Source: an uncultured Alphaproteobacteria bacterium (GTDB lineage Bacteria; Pseudomonadota; Alphaproteobacteria; RF32; CAG-239). Taken from it: a DNA stretch of 46,105 bases. Below are positions 16,918-25,951 of the stretch, one piece after another. The DNA is taken from assembly GCA_944392225.1 (NCBI GenBank), contig CALXWB010000010.1:1-46105 (forward strand), in the 5' to 3' direction. How positions within the stretch are numbered: position 1 is the stretch's first letter; each line of letters begins with the position of its first letter. A program made the translations under genes and the position numbers. The notes beneath the pieces were generated by a model. The model had not been told where the DNA came from and made no database searches. It worked only from the letters and a program-made list of their open reading frames with translations.

Positions 16918-16947
16918 AAAATGTTTTGTGGAAGATAAAAACATTTT
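16918..16947. promoter_or_regulatory. Perfect AT-rich inverted repeat between priA and atpH
   Basis: AAAATGTTTT (16918-16927) and AAAACATTTT (16938-16947) are perfect 10-bp arms around a 10-base loop. It lies 5 bases after the priA stop and 78 bases before atpH. No T tract follows, so it is a poor terminator and could be an operator or RNA processing site. Confidence 0.4.
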
Positions 16948-17024
16948 AATAAATTAGAAACTATTAGATAATATCATGCAAAGCATTGGATGAAGATTCT
17001 AACAATTATGCAAAGTGAAAAGAT

Positions 17025-17579
17025 TTGAAAAAAGACTCAAAATATAAATTGGCTTCGGTATATGCAGAGGCACTATATGAAGCGGCAGAAGAGCAAAAAG
17101 CTCTGGCAAAGGTTCATGCCGATGTGGTTTCTTTGAACAAAGAAATGGATATCGAAAAAAATTTCAGCAAATATTTTTCCAATCCGCTGTGGGGTGTCGA
17201 TTCTAAAAAGGCAGCCTTAAAAGAAATCTCCAAAAAATTAAATCTCTCTAAAGAGACGCAAAACTGTTTGGATATTATAGCGGAAAATAACCGTTTCCCC
17301 GAGTTTGAATTGATATTGCAAAAATTTATCAAGCTTTATTATGCCAAGCAAGGGATAACGGAGGTTGAGGTTGATTCGGCTTTAAAGCTGAGTGAAGCAC
17401 AACACAAAAAAGTTTTATCAATGCTGGAACAGAAACTGGGTAAAAAAATTGTGGTTAACTTCCAGGTCGATCCTGAAATTTTGGGCGGATTGAGAGTAAA
17501 ATACGGTTCAACCATGATTGATGATTCTGTTTTAGGAAAACTCAATCGTTTAGAAATAATGATGAAAGGTGGACAATAA
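17025..17579 (+). CDS. atpH: ATP synthase F1, delta subunit
   Basis: The delta subunit (OSCP) joins the F1 head to the peripheral stalk of F0. The 184-residue product has the N-terminal helical block ([15 protein letters not shown]) and the C-terminal signature [24 protein letters not shown]. The start is TTG at 17025; the only nearby ATG (17009) is out of frame and hits a stop at once. Its stop overlaps the atpA start by one base (TAATG). It is the first gene of the alphaproteobacterial F1 operon atpHAGDC; the F0 genes are elsewhere, as usual in this class. Confidence 0.94.
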   Translation: MKKDSKYKLASVYAEALYEAAEEQKALAKVHADVVSLNKEMDIEKNFSKYFSNPLWGVDSKKAALKEISKKLNLSKETQNCLDIIAENNRFPEFELILQKFIKLYYAKQGITEVEVDSALKLSEAQHKKVLSMLEQKLGKKIVVNFQVDPEILGGLRVKYGSTMIDDSVLGKLNRLEIMMKGGQ

Positions 17580-19129
17580 TGTCTGTGCATGCAAGCGAAA
17601 TATCTTCCATTATCAAGGAAAAAATCGCCGAGGCAAAGGTAGACATTGACGTTTCCGAAGTGGGAAAAGTTTTGTCCGTTGGTGACGGTATTGCTCGTGT
17701 CTATGGTTTGGATAAAGTCCAGGCCGGAGAGTTGGTCGAGTTTGATGGCGGCATCAAGGGCATGGCTTTGAACTTGGAAGAAGATAATGTCGGTGTGGTT
17801 ATCTTTGGTTCGGACCAAAGCATTAAAGAAGGTGACACGGTTCGCCGCACTGATAAGATTGTGAGCGTTCCCGTGGGAAAATCACTTCTCGGTCGTGTGG
17901 TTGATGCGTTAGGCGAGCCGATTGACGGTAAAGGCGAGGTCAGGTCTGATGAATATAGATTATCAGAGGTTAAGGCACCGGGTATCATTACCCGCCGCAG
18001 CGTTTATGAACCAATGCAAACCGGCTTAAAAGTTGTCGATTCTTTGGTGCCGATTGGCCGCGGTCAACGTGAGCTGATTATTGGTGACCGTCAAACCGGC
18101 AAGACCGCCATTATTGTTGATACCATCATCAACCAAAAACGTATTAATGATAAGGCTAAAACCGAAAAAGAAAAACTATACTGCATTTATGTGGCAATCG
18201 GGCAAAAACGTTCAACCGTGGCTCAGGTTGTTAAAACCTTGCGTGACTATGGCGCCATGGATTATACCATTGTGGTTGCCGCCACGGCATCTGACCCGGC
18301 CCCAATGCAGTTTATGGCACCATATTCAGGCTGCGCCATGGGCGAGTTTTTCAGAGACAATGGCATGAACGCCGTAATCTTTTATGATGACTTAACCAAG
18401 CAAGCCACGGCATACAGACAAATGTCCTTGTTACTCCGTCGTCCGCCAGGGCGTGAAGCATACCCCGGAGATGTGTTCTATTTGCACTCACGTTTGCTTG
18501 AGCGTGCCGCAAAAATGAACGATGAGTTGGGTGGCGGTTCGTTAACGGCCTTGCCGGTGATCGAAACCCAAGCCGGAGACGTTTCTGCCTACATTCCAAC
18601 CAACGTCATTTCCATTACCGACGGTCAAATCTTTTTGGAAACAGGTCTGTTCTATCAAGGTGTTCGTCCGGCGGTCAACGTTGGTATTTCCGTGAGCCGT
18701 GTTGGTTCAGCTGCGCAAATCAAAGCCATGAAACAAGTGGCCGGAAAAATCAAATTGGAATTGGCACAATATCGTGAAATGGCATCATTTGCTCAATTTG
18801 CATCGGATTTGGATACGGCAACCAAAAACTTGCTGTCCAGAGGCGCACGATTGACCGAGTTGTTAAAACAACCGCAATATCGTCCGATGCCTGTTGAAGA
18901 ACAAGTTGTTGCAATTTTTGCCGGTGTGAGAGGATATTTGGATAAGCTGGAGATCAGTGAGGTTGGAGACTTTGAACAAAAAGCCTTGAACACCATGAAG
19001 GCCGAGCATCCGGAATATCTTGAAGAAATAGCGGATAAGAAAGTTATTTCAGATGAGCTGGATAAAAAATTGACCGACTTTTATGATGCGTTTTTCGCAG
19101 AATATAAGAAGATAGAAGAAGCGGCGTAA
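17579..19129 (+). CDS. atpA: ATP synthase F1, alpha subunit
   Basis: This is the non-catalytic nucleotide-binding subunit of the F1 hexamer. The 516-residue product has a P-loop [10 protein letters not shown] near residue 170. The ATP synthase alpha/beta signature region [14 protein letters not shown] (about 362-375) contains the arginine finger. Length is typical. AAGGTGG lies just before the start inside the end of atpH. An 11-base gap leads to atpG. Confidence 0.98.
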   Translation: MSVHASEISSIIKEKIAEAKVDIDVSEVGKVLSVGDGIARVYGLDKVQAGELVEFDGGIKGMALNLEEDNVGVVIFGSDQSIKEGDTVRRTDKIVSVPVGKSLLGRVVDALGEPIDGKGEVRSDEYRLSEVKAPGIITRRSVYEPMQTGLKVVDSLVPIGRGQRELIIGDRQTGKTAIIVDTIINQKRINDKAKTEKEKLYCIYVAIGQKRSTVAQVVKTLRDYGAMDYTIVVAATASDPAPMQFMAPYSGCAMGEFFRDNGMNAVIFYDDLTKQATAYRQMSLLLRRPPGREAYPGDVFYLHSRLLERAAKMNDELGGGSLTALPVIETQAGDVSAYIPTNVISITDGQIFLETGLFYQGVRPAVNVGISVSRVGSAAQIKAMKQVAGKIKLELAQYREMASFAQFASDLDTATKNLLSRGARLTELLKQPQYRPMPVEEQVVAIFAGVRGYLDKLEISEVGDFEQKALNTMKAEHPEYLEEIADKKVISDELDKKLTDFYDAFFAEYKKIEEAA

Positions 19130-19140
19130 GGATATAAAAA

Positions 19141-20061
19141 ATGGCAGGATTAAAAGAGTTAAGAACTCGCATCAGCACCGTCAAATCAACGAGCAAAATC
19201 ACCTCGGCGATGAAGATGGTTGCTGCTGCCCGCCTGCGCCGTTCTCAAGGTTTAATCGGCAAGTCAGAATTTTATAATAACAATTTGCTGTCTTGCGCAA
19301 ACCGAGTGATATATGAGCTAAAGCAAGAAGAAGAGAAAAAAGGCATTGCGGTTGTTTGGCCCAAAATGATGCGCCAAAATGCAGAAGCCAAAAAATATCT
19401 TCTTCTTGTTTTTACCTCAGACCGAGGACTGTGCGGCAGTTTCAACGCGGGTGTGGCCAAAGAAGCCATACAGCGCATTGAAAAACTGAAAGCTGAAGGC
19501 AAAGAAGTCATGCTCTATTGCATTGGCAAAAAAGGGCGTGATATTTTAAACCGACACTATGGCAATTTGATCATCAAAACCAAAGAGGGCGTTGCTGCCA
19601 AAGGTGTTAAATATTATGAAGCATCTGACATCGGTTATGATATTTTGGATATGTATAACAGCGGCACAATAGATGTTTGTGAAGTCGTATACAGCCATTT
19701 CAAATCGGCAATCAGCCGCCAAATCAGAGTAAAGCAAGTTCTGCCGGTTCAAGTGGAAGAGTTTGATTATAATAAGACGCACTTGCCGACCAATGTGGTC
19801 AGAGGTGCTTATTATGATTATGAACCCTGCAAGCTAGAGCTCCTTGATGCCATGTTGCCGCTGATATTCAGGGGAGACATTTTCAAAACCGTGATTCATT
19901 CACAAGCATCAGAACACGGCGCCAGAATGACATCAATGGACAATGCCACCAGAAATGCCGATGACATGATCAATAAATTGACCATCAAATATAACCGCAT
20001 CAGACAAGGTGCCATCACCACGGAGCTGACCGAGATTATATCCGGCGCCGAGGCACTTTAA
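19141..20061 (+). CDS. atpG: ATP synthase F1, gamma subunit
   Basis: Gamma is the rotating central shaft that couples proton flow to catalysis. The 306-residue product has the conserved N-terminal coil (LKELRTRISTVKSTSKITSA) and SDRGLCGSFNAGV near residue 97. The C-terminal coil has the terminal ITTELTEIISGAEAL. It is slightly longer than the usual ~290 residues, through small insertions in the middle. AAGGAT lies before the ATG. Confidence 0.97.
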   Translation: MAGLKELRTRISTVKSTSKITSAMKMVAAARLRRSQGLIGKSEFYNNNLLSCANRVIYELKQEEEKKGIAVVWPKMMRQNAEAKKYLLLVFTSDRGLCGSFNAGVAKEAIQRIEKLKAEGKEVMLYCIGKKGRDILNRHYGNLIIKTKEGVAAKGVKYYEASDIGYDILDMYNSGTIDVCEVVYSHFKSAISRQIRVKQVLPVQVEEFDYNKTHLPTNVVRGAYYDYEPCKLELLDAMLPLIFRGDIFKTVIHSQASEHGARMTSMDNATRNADDMINKLTIKYNRIRQGAITTELTEIISGAEAL

Positions 20062-20085
20062 AAACCAAGAATAAAGGAGAGTTAG

Positions 20086-21630
<1,545 letters not shown>

Positions 21631-21644
21631 GTTAGAGGATAAGA

Positions 21645-22013
21645 ATGAAAGAAATACTTTTTCGCATATCAAGACCCTATAAGGTGTTTAATACCAAAAA
21701 GGTTGCGGCATTGCAGTTGCCGGCACAGGAAGGTGATATTACGATTCTTCCTGATCGTGCCCCAACGCTGATTTTGTTACGAAACGGCATTCTGAAAATA
21801 TTGGACAACCAATTAAAAGAAGTGGAAAGCTATTTTGTCAAAGGCGGCATAGCCGATGTTGCACGTGACCGTTGTGCGGTATCATCGGAAAAAGTTTTTT
21901 GTGTGGAAGGCACAAGCCTGGAGCGCGCCAAAGAAAAACGCGATTCGGCTTTGCATGAAGAAGACAAAATCTTTTATGATTATGTGATAAGTGTTTTGGA
22001 AAAGAAAAAATAA
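21645..22013 (+). CDS. atpC: ATP synthase F1, epsilon subunit
   Basis: Epsilon is part of the rotor and can inhibit ATP hydrolysis. The 122-residue product has the beta-sandwich landmarks EGDITILPDRAPTLILL and FVKGGIADVARDRCAV. A shortened C-terminal helical region is rich in Lys/Glu. It lies 14 bases after atpD with TTAGAGGAT upstream of the ATG. A strong terminator follows, ending the operon. Confidence 0.92.
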   Translation: MKEILFRISRPYKVFNTKKVAALQLPAQEGDITILPDRAPTLILLRNGILKILDNQLKEVESYFVKGGIADVARDRCAVSSEKVFCVEGTSLERAKEKRDSALHEEDKIFYDYVISVLEKKK

Positions 22014-22035
22014 TTCTTATCTGAAAAAAAAGATA

Positions 22036-22067
22036 AAAAAGAGCCGATAAAAAGGCTCTTTTTTTTG
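22036..22067 (+). terminator. Terminator of atpHAGDC
   Basis: AAAAGAGCC (22037-22045) and GGCTCTTTT (22054-22062) form a 9-bp stem followed by further T. Confidence 0.88.
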
Positions 22068-22093
22068 TGAATAAATGCAAAGTTTAGTAATAA
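22065..22093 (+). promoter_or_regulatory. Candidate promoter for the 22173 gene
   Basis: TTGTGA (22065-22070) and TAATAA (22088-22093) are 17 bp apart. The leader would be about 70 bases. Confidence 0.4.
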
Positions 22094-22172
22094 TTTAACT
22101 TTATTATGTTAAAAAAAGAATCAATAAACAATCAGAGCAAAATTTATTATTGCAGGGTAGGTGGAATCGAAG

Positions 22173-23444
22173 ATGAAAAGCGAGTTCTTAAAGTGTGCAA
22201 CATTGTCAGATATCAAAAAAATGCAGAGCTTTTACGGCAAAGAAAATCTGTATCAAAATTCGCAACGTATATCAGTGTTGATCAAGAACTTGCAGTTGAT
22301 GTTAAAACATGTTTCATCAGAGAAAATTGTTTTGGCGGACAATGCTTATCCAGAGTTTTATCAGTTGGTTTCAGACTTTGTGTCTGCTTGTGAAAAAAGA
22401 GAGATCAAGCTTCCCGGTTCCATAAGTCAGAGTTTGAAAAAAATTCAAATCAAACAAGCCAAAAAAGCATATCTGCAGCAAAAGAAATTGGCTTTGCAAA
22501 TGGATATCATTGAGCAAAGAGCGCAAGGGAACGGAAAAGGGCTTAAAAATATCATAAATCGGCCCAAACAATATTTTCAGAAGATGTTGCAATGTATGAC
22601 GGCGGCCTCAATCAGCTTGTGTCCGTCTTTGATTTCGGCTCAAAACAGTGTTCCTGCCGCAAACAAAGAAAAAATGTCCAACCTGATAACCATGAACATG
22701 TCCGAAAAAACAAACCAAAATGTTGAGCTGGTTGAATTTTCTCCCGTCGGAGTGATGCGTTGCTCAGACGAGCTTTTGAAAAACGAGAAAGATTATCAAG
22801 AATTCACGGATCAGCTGTTGGCACAATTCAAGGAAAACATCAGCACCTTGCAAGACAGCAAAACCAACAAACGCAAGTTTTATCAGGAGCAGGGCGCCTT
22901 GATTGAAAAATATGGCAAGTCAAAATACATCATTCCCAAAGCCAGCTGCGAGGCCATGTCTTTTGCCACATTTTTGCGTGTTTTGGAAGAAAATTCTCTG
23001 CAAAGCAACAACATAACGGAGGCTTGCAAAGAGATTTTGCTGCAAATTCCAAACCCGCATGCTTGTTTTTCAAGCAAGGGCACTTTTGCCAGCAAATATT
23101 CAAGAAATTTGCGCAAGGATATAGAATCTGAGTTAAAAAACAAAGATCGCGGTATTTATATGATATGGTTAAAGAGAGGTAATGGTCGGCTGCACCGCAT
23201 GACCATTATCGGCACCGGCACGGGAGATGTTTATTTGTTGGGCTTTAACAACAATCGCATTGTCAAAATGCAAAAAGACAACTTGGATAAGCTGACCAAC
23301 GGCTCGGGATATTATTTTGACTTTGGCGATTTATTAAAAGACAAAGCCAAAGAAAAGATAACCAAGAACAACACGGCAGCAGTCAACCAACAAGCATCGA
23401 ACCAATATTTGGCCATGTTTTATCAGGTTCAAAAGCAATATTGA
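22173..23444 (+). CDS. Unknown protein with internal signal-like segment and possible Cys-His protease-like domain
   Basis: I do not recognise this 423-residue protein. Residues 1-135 are charged and helical. Residues 139-157 (LQCMTAASISLCPSLISAQ) are hydrophobic and end like a signal peptide cleavage site, but lie far from the N-terminus. The C-terminal half has a cysteine in KASCEAMSFATFLR (Cys259). A histidine follows in a beta-rich stretch, LHRMTIIGTGTGDVYLLGF (His341), then Asn359/360. That order resembles papain-like peptidase folds of the C39/C70 kind. This is inference only; no family was confirmed. I start at ATG 22173, with AGGTGG upstream; a GTG at 22161 would add four residues. 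The gene is monocistronic. Confidence 0.7.
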   Translation: MKSEFLKCATLSDIKKMQSFYGKENLYQNSQRISVLIKNLQLMLKHVSSEKIVLADNAYPEFYQLVSDFVSACEKREIKLPGSISQSLKKIQIKQAKKAYLQQKKLALQMDIIEQRAQGNGKGLKNIINRPKQYFQKMLQCMTAASISLCPSLISAQNSVPAANKEKMSNLITMNMSEKTNQNVELVEFSPVGVMRCSDELLKNEKDYQEFTDQLLAQFKENISTLQDSKTNKRKFYQEQGALIEKYGKSKYIIPKASCEAMSFATFLRVLEENSLQSNNITEACKEILLQIPNPHACFSSKGTFASKYSRNLRKDIESELKNKDRGIYMIWLKRGNGRLHRMTIIGTGTGDVYLLGFNNNRIVKMQKDNLDKLTNGSGYYFDFGDLLKDKAKEKITKNNTAAVNQQASNQYLAMFYQVQKQY

Positions 23445-23519
23445 AAAAATTTTTTAGTGGCGCGGAAGAAAAAACTGTGTTAAAAATATAGAACACGGAA
23501 ATTTCTGACGGAGGTTGCC

Positions 23520-24596
23520 ATGCCCTATCAAAAGTTTTTTCTCAATCACTATATCAATCTGCCATACATGGTCAAGATAGGCTATGGTAAAATTGGGCGT
23601 GTTGGTAAATATCTGATAGATAAAGGCTTGTCAAACGTTGCTTTGTTCTGGAGCGATGGTTTGGAGGAGCTTTTAGGCGGCAAACTCTATAAAGGTTTTG
23701 AGCAAAACGACATTGAAGTTGTCTGCAACAAGCTGGTGCAATATATCAACATAGAAGAGATAAATCGGGTGGCTTTCAGCTTGCCGAGCAATACGGATGC
23801 CATTGTGGGTGTTGGCGGCGGCCGGGTGTTAGACTTTGCCAAATATTGTGCTCATTTATTAAAAAAGCCGTTTATCTCTGTTCCCACATCTTTGTCAAAT
23901 GATGCCTTTGCCAGCCCCAACACGGCTTTGCTGGTGGACAGGAAGAAGACGGTTGTCAAATCGACCATGCCGTTTGGTGTGGTGATAGACTTAGACGTCA
24001 TAAGTAAAAGCCCGCAAATTTTCATATATTCCGGCATAGGGGATATCATCTCCAAGTTAACATCACTATGGGATTGGAAAGTGGCCTATCGCAAGGGTTA
24101 TGTTCGTTACAATGACTTTGCGTCATTATTAGCATATAACTCGGTAGATTTATTGTTGCAAATGCCAAAATATGATTTAACTTCCAGTGGTTTTTTGAAA
24201 AACTTAGCCAGCTCGTTACTGATGAGCGGCGTATCGGTTGAGATAGCCGGCACCTCGCGTCCGGACGGAGGGGCGGAACATCTGATTTCGCAGGCTCTGG
24301 ACGGTTGCACCAAGCGCCAAAGACAGCACGGAATTCAGGTTGGAATTTCAACATATTTATGCGCATTATTGCAAAACAATCCCGGAATAGAAAAGATCAG
24401 AAGATTTTTGAGTGAGACGGGCTTTTTTGACTATGCGGCAACAGATCCGCTGAGCAAAGAAGAATATGTGGAAGCGCTGCAACAAGCCCCGTTGATAAAA
24501 AAAGATTATTATACGGTTTTGAGCGAAAAAGAAAGCTTTTTAAAAGCGGTAGATTTGGTTGAAACAGAAAGCATTTTAAGAAAGCTCATTCGTTAG
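23520..24596 (+). CDS. sn-glycerol-1-phosphate dehydrogenase-like protein (AraM/EgsA family)
   Basis: The 358-residue protein belongs to the iron-ADH/dehydroquinate-synthase fold and has the features of glycerol-1-phosphate dehydrogenases. These are the NAD(P)-binding GVGGGRVLDFAKY (97-109), SVPTSLSNDAFASP (120-133) and GIGDIISKLTSLWDW (172-186). The metal ligands Asp175, His254 (GGAEHLI) and His270 (QRQHGIQVG) are present. The family reduces dihydroxyacetone phosphate to sn-glycerol-1-phosphate, the archaeal lipid backbone; bacterial AraM does the same in Bacillus. GGAGG lies 7 bases before the ATG. No prenyl-glyceryl-phosphate synthase is nearby. A relative acting on another sugar phosphate cannot be excluded. 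Confidence 0.8.
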   Translation: MPYQKFFLNHYINLPYMVKIGYGKIGRVGKYLIDKGLSNVALFWSDGLEELLGGKLYKGFEQNDIEVVCNKLVQYINIEEINRVAFSLPSNTDAIVGVGGGRVLDFAKYCAHLLKKPFISVPTSLSNDAFASPNTALLVDRKKTVVKSTMPFGVVIDLDVISKSPQIFIYSGIGDIISKLTSLWDWKVAYRKGYVRYNDFASLLAYNSVDLLLQMPKYDLTSSGFLKNLASSLLMSGVSVEIAGTSRPDGGAEHLISQALDGCTKRQRQHGIQVGISTYLCALLQNNPGIEKIRRFLSETGFFDYAATDPLSKEEYVEALQQAPLIKKDYYTVLSEKESFLKAVDLVETESILRKLIR

Positions 24597-24615
24597 TTTT
24601 TTTACCAAAATCTGC

Positions 24616-24644
24616 TTGAGTGACACATTAAATTATGCTATAAT
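24616..24644 (+). promoter_or_regulatory. Strong promoter for the 24685 gene
   Basis: TTGAGT (24616-24621) and a perfect TATAAT (24639-24644) are 17 bp apart, with TGC before the -10 (extended -10). Confidence 0.7.
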
Positions 24645-24684
24645 AAACCATATAAGCTAAACAGCGACAAGAAGGAGGATTATT

Positions 24685-25149
24685 ATGGTAGAGAAAAAAT
24701 TTATGATGCCCTGCGCATCCATTATAAACAAGCTGACATATCCAGAAATAAACAAGCAAAGTTTGTTTAAGACCCTGCACGAGGTTGCCGGAGGTGAAAA
24801 ATTGGAAGATATGCGACTTCCGACACTATCCGCCGTTGTCTCAATCAAAAATTTTGAGGCGGTAAAACGAGCCAATGATTATATAAAAAATGTAACCAAG
24901 GCCTTGCCGCGAATATCTAAAATGAGTGATAAAAGAAAAAAGGCCGAACTGTTAGATATGTTAAACAAAATGGCCCCCAAAGCCTCAGACTATGCCATAA
25001 TTGCTCTGAACACATATTTGAAAATGGATAAAAAACATACAATTGAAGGTTTTTATAAAGAATATAACAAATTTGTTGCTGAAAAAACGCAGGAAAGAAT
25101 GTCTGCGCAAATGATACAACATGTGACGGAAAACAGATTACGCGCGTGA
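24685..25149 (+). CDS. Hypothetical protein (154 aa)
   Basis: I do not recognise this protein. It is basic and mostly helical, without signal peptide or membrane segment. The centre (about 55-100) is rich in Lys/Ala/Asn, and the C-terminal half has aromatic-rich helices (YAIIALNTYLKM, FYKEYNKFV). AAGGAGG lies 8 bases before the ATG. A strong promoter and a strong terminator flank it, so it is almost certainly an expressed single-gene unit. No function is proposed. Confidence 0.75.
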   Translation: MVEKKFMMPCASIINKLTYPEINKQSLFKTLHEVAGGEKLEDMRLPTLSAVVSIKNFEAVKRANDYIKNVTKALPRISKMSDKRKKAELLDMLNKMAPKASDYAIIALNTYLKMDKKHTIEGFYKEYNKFVAEKTQERMSAQMIQHVTENRLRA

Positions 25150-25165
25150 GAAGAGAGGAAACGAT

Positions 25166-25198
25166 AAAAAAAAGAGGCAAGAATTGCCTCTTTTTTTT
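25166..25198 (+). terminator. Terminator after the 24685 gene
   Basis: AAAGAGGCAA and TTGCCTCTTT pair around a GAA loop (core GAGGCAA 25174-25180, TTGCCTC 25184-25190), followed by eight T. Confidence 0.88.
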
Positions 25199-25269
25199 GT
25201 TGACTTTTTGTCTAAAATGAGCTAAATCAACACTTGCTAACGTATTTATTAATCCTAAAAAAAACAATT

Positions 25270-25923
25270 ATGGCAAAAAAAGAATTATTATTGGACGCAG
25301 CAAATGTAAAAGACTTATTCAGCGGTCTTTTTAGTGCAGAATTTGGTAACTGGCAAATGGGTGCCCCAGAGTTGAAAATGCTTTTTTCATCAGTAAATCG
25401 GGACTATGTTCCTGGTTTTGTAATGAAATTAAAAAAGCAAGCGACGGCACAAGAGCGTTATTTCCTCTATTCACCTCTTCAACAGGTAATTTGTCTGATG
25501 GAAGAAGGAGAAATGTTTGAAACGGCTCCCTTGCAAAAAGAGTATTCCGTGAAAGGTGTGTTTGGAAAAGCAACTTCGCTTTATCCCGCCCAAATGAAAA
25601 TTTGGGCAGAAATGCCGGAAGAAACTTGCCTGAAAGAGGAACAAGCCTTGCTAGCTATCAAAGCTTTTGTTGCAACAGAAACTGTTCGGTTGAAGATTGA
25701 GTTCTTCAAGTCCGGCGGTTATAAAGTTAAAGCCGGAAGCATTGATGGAACACCCTGTTGGCTCATGCGTAAAGAGAACAACAAGGCATTTGTGGTAGAT
25801 GTCGCCACATCAGAGGTGACATTTACATCGCTCAAGGACAAAAAAGTTAAAATCTTCACCCCGAATATTCCGGTGGAGATTGGAGACTTTGCGTTTAACG
25901 GCGCAAATTTCATTAAAAAATAA
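25270..25923 (+). CDS. Hypothetical protein (217 aa)
   Basis: I do not recognise this 217-residue protein. It is soluble, with a Lys-rich N-terminus, a helical first half and a beta-rich second half (about 125-217, with VRLKIEFFKSGGYKVKAG and VDVATSEVTFTSLKDKKV). There is no signal peptide. I use ATG 25270; an in-frame TTG at 25234 would add 12 poorly supported residues. The ATG has no clear ribosome site. It stands between two strong terminators, so it is transcribed alone. Confidence 0.7.
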   Translation: MAKKELLLDAANVKDLFSGLFSAEFGNWQMGAPELKMLFSSVNRDYVPGFVMKLKKQATAQERYFLYSPLQQVICLMEEGEMFETAPLQKEYSVKGVFGKATSLYPAQMKIWAEMPEETCLKEEQALLAIKAFVATETVRLKIEFFKSGGYKVKAGSIDGTPCWLMRKENNKAFVVDVATSEVTFTSLKDKKVKIFTPNIPVEIGDFAFNGANFIKK

Positions 25924-25951
25924 AAAAAGGTGACTTCGGTCACCTTTTTTT
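25922..25951. terminator. Bidirectional terminator between the 25270 gene and recG
   Basis: GGTGAC and GTCACC pair around a TTCG tetraloop, with a run of A before and T after. It therefore works on both strands. The recG stop codon lies at its edge. Confidence 0.92.

Noticed and set aside
25234-25269. TTG at 25234 as the start of the 25270 gene
   Set aside because: It would add 12 hydrophobic residues with no ribosome site. The ATG at 25270 gives an ordinary soluble N-terminus.
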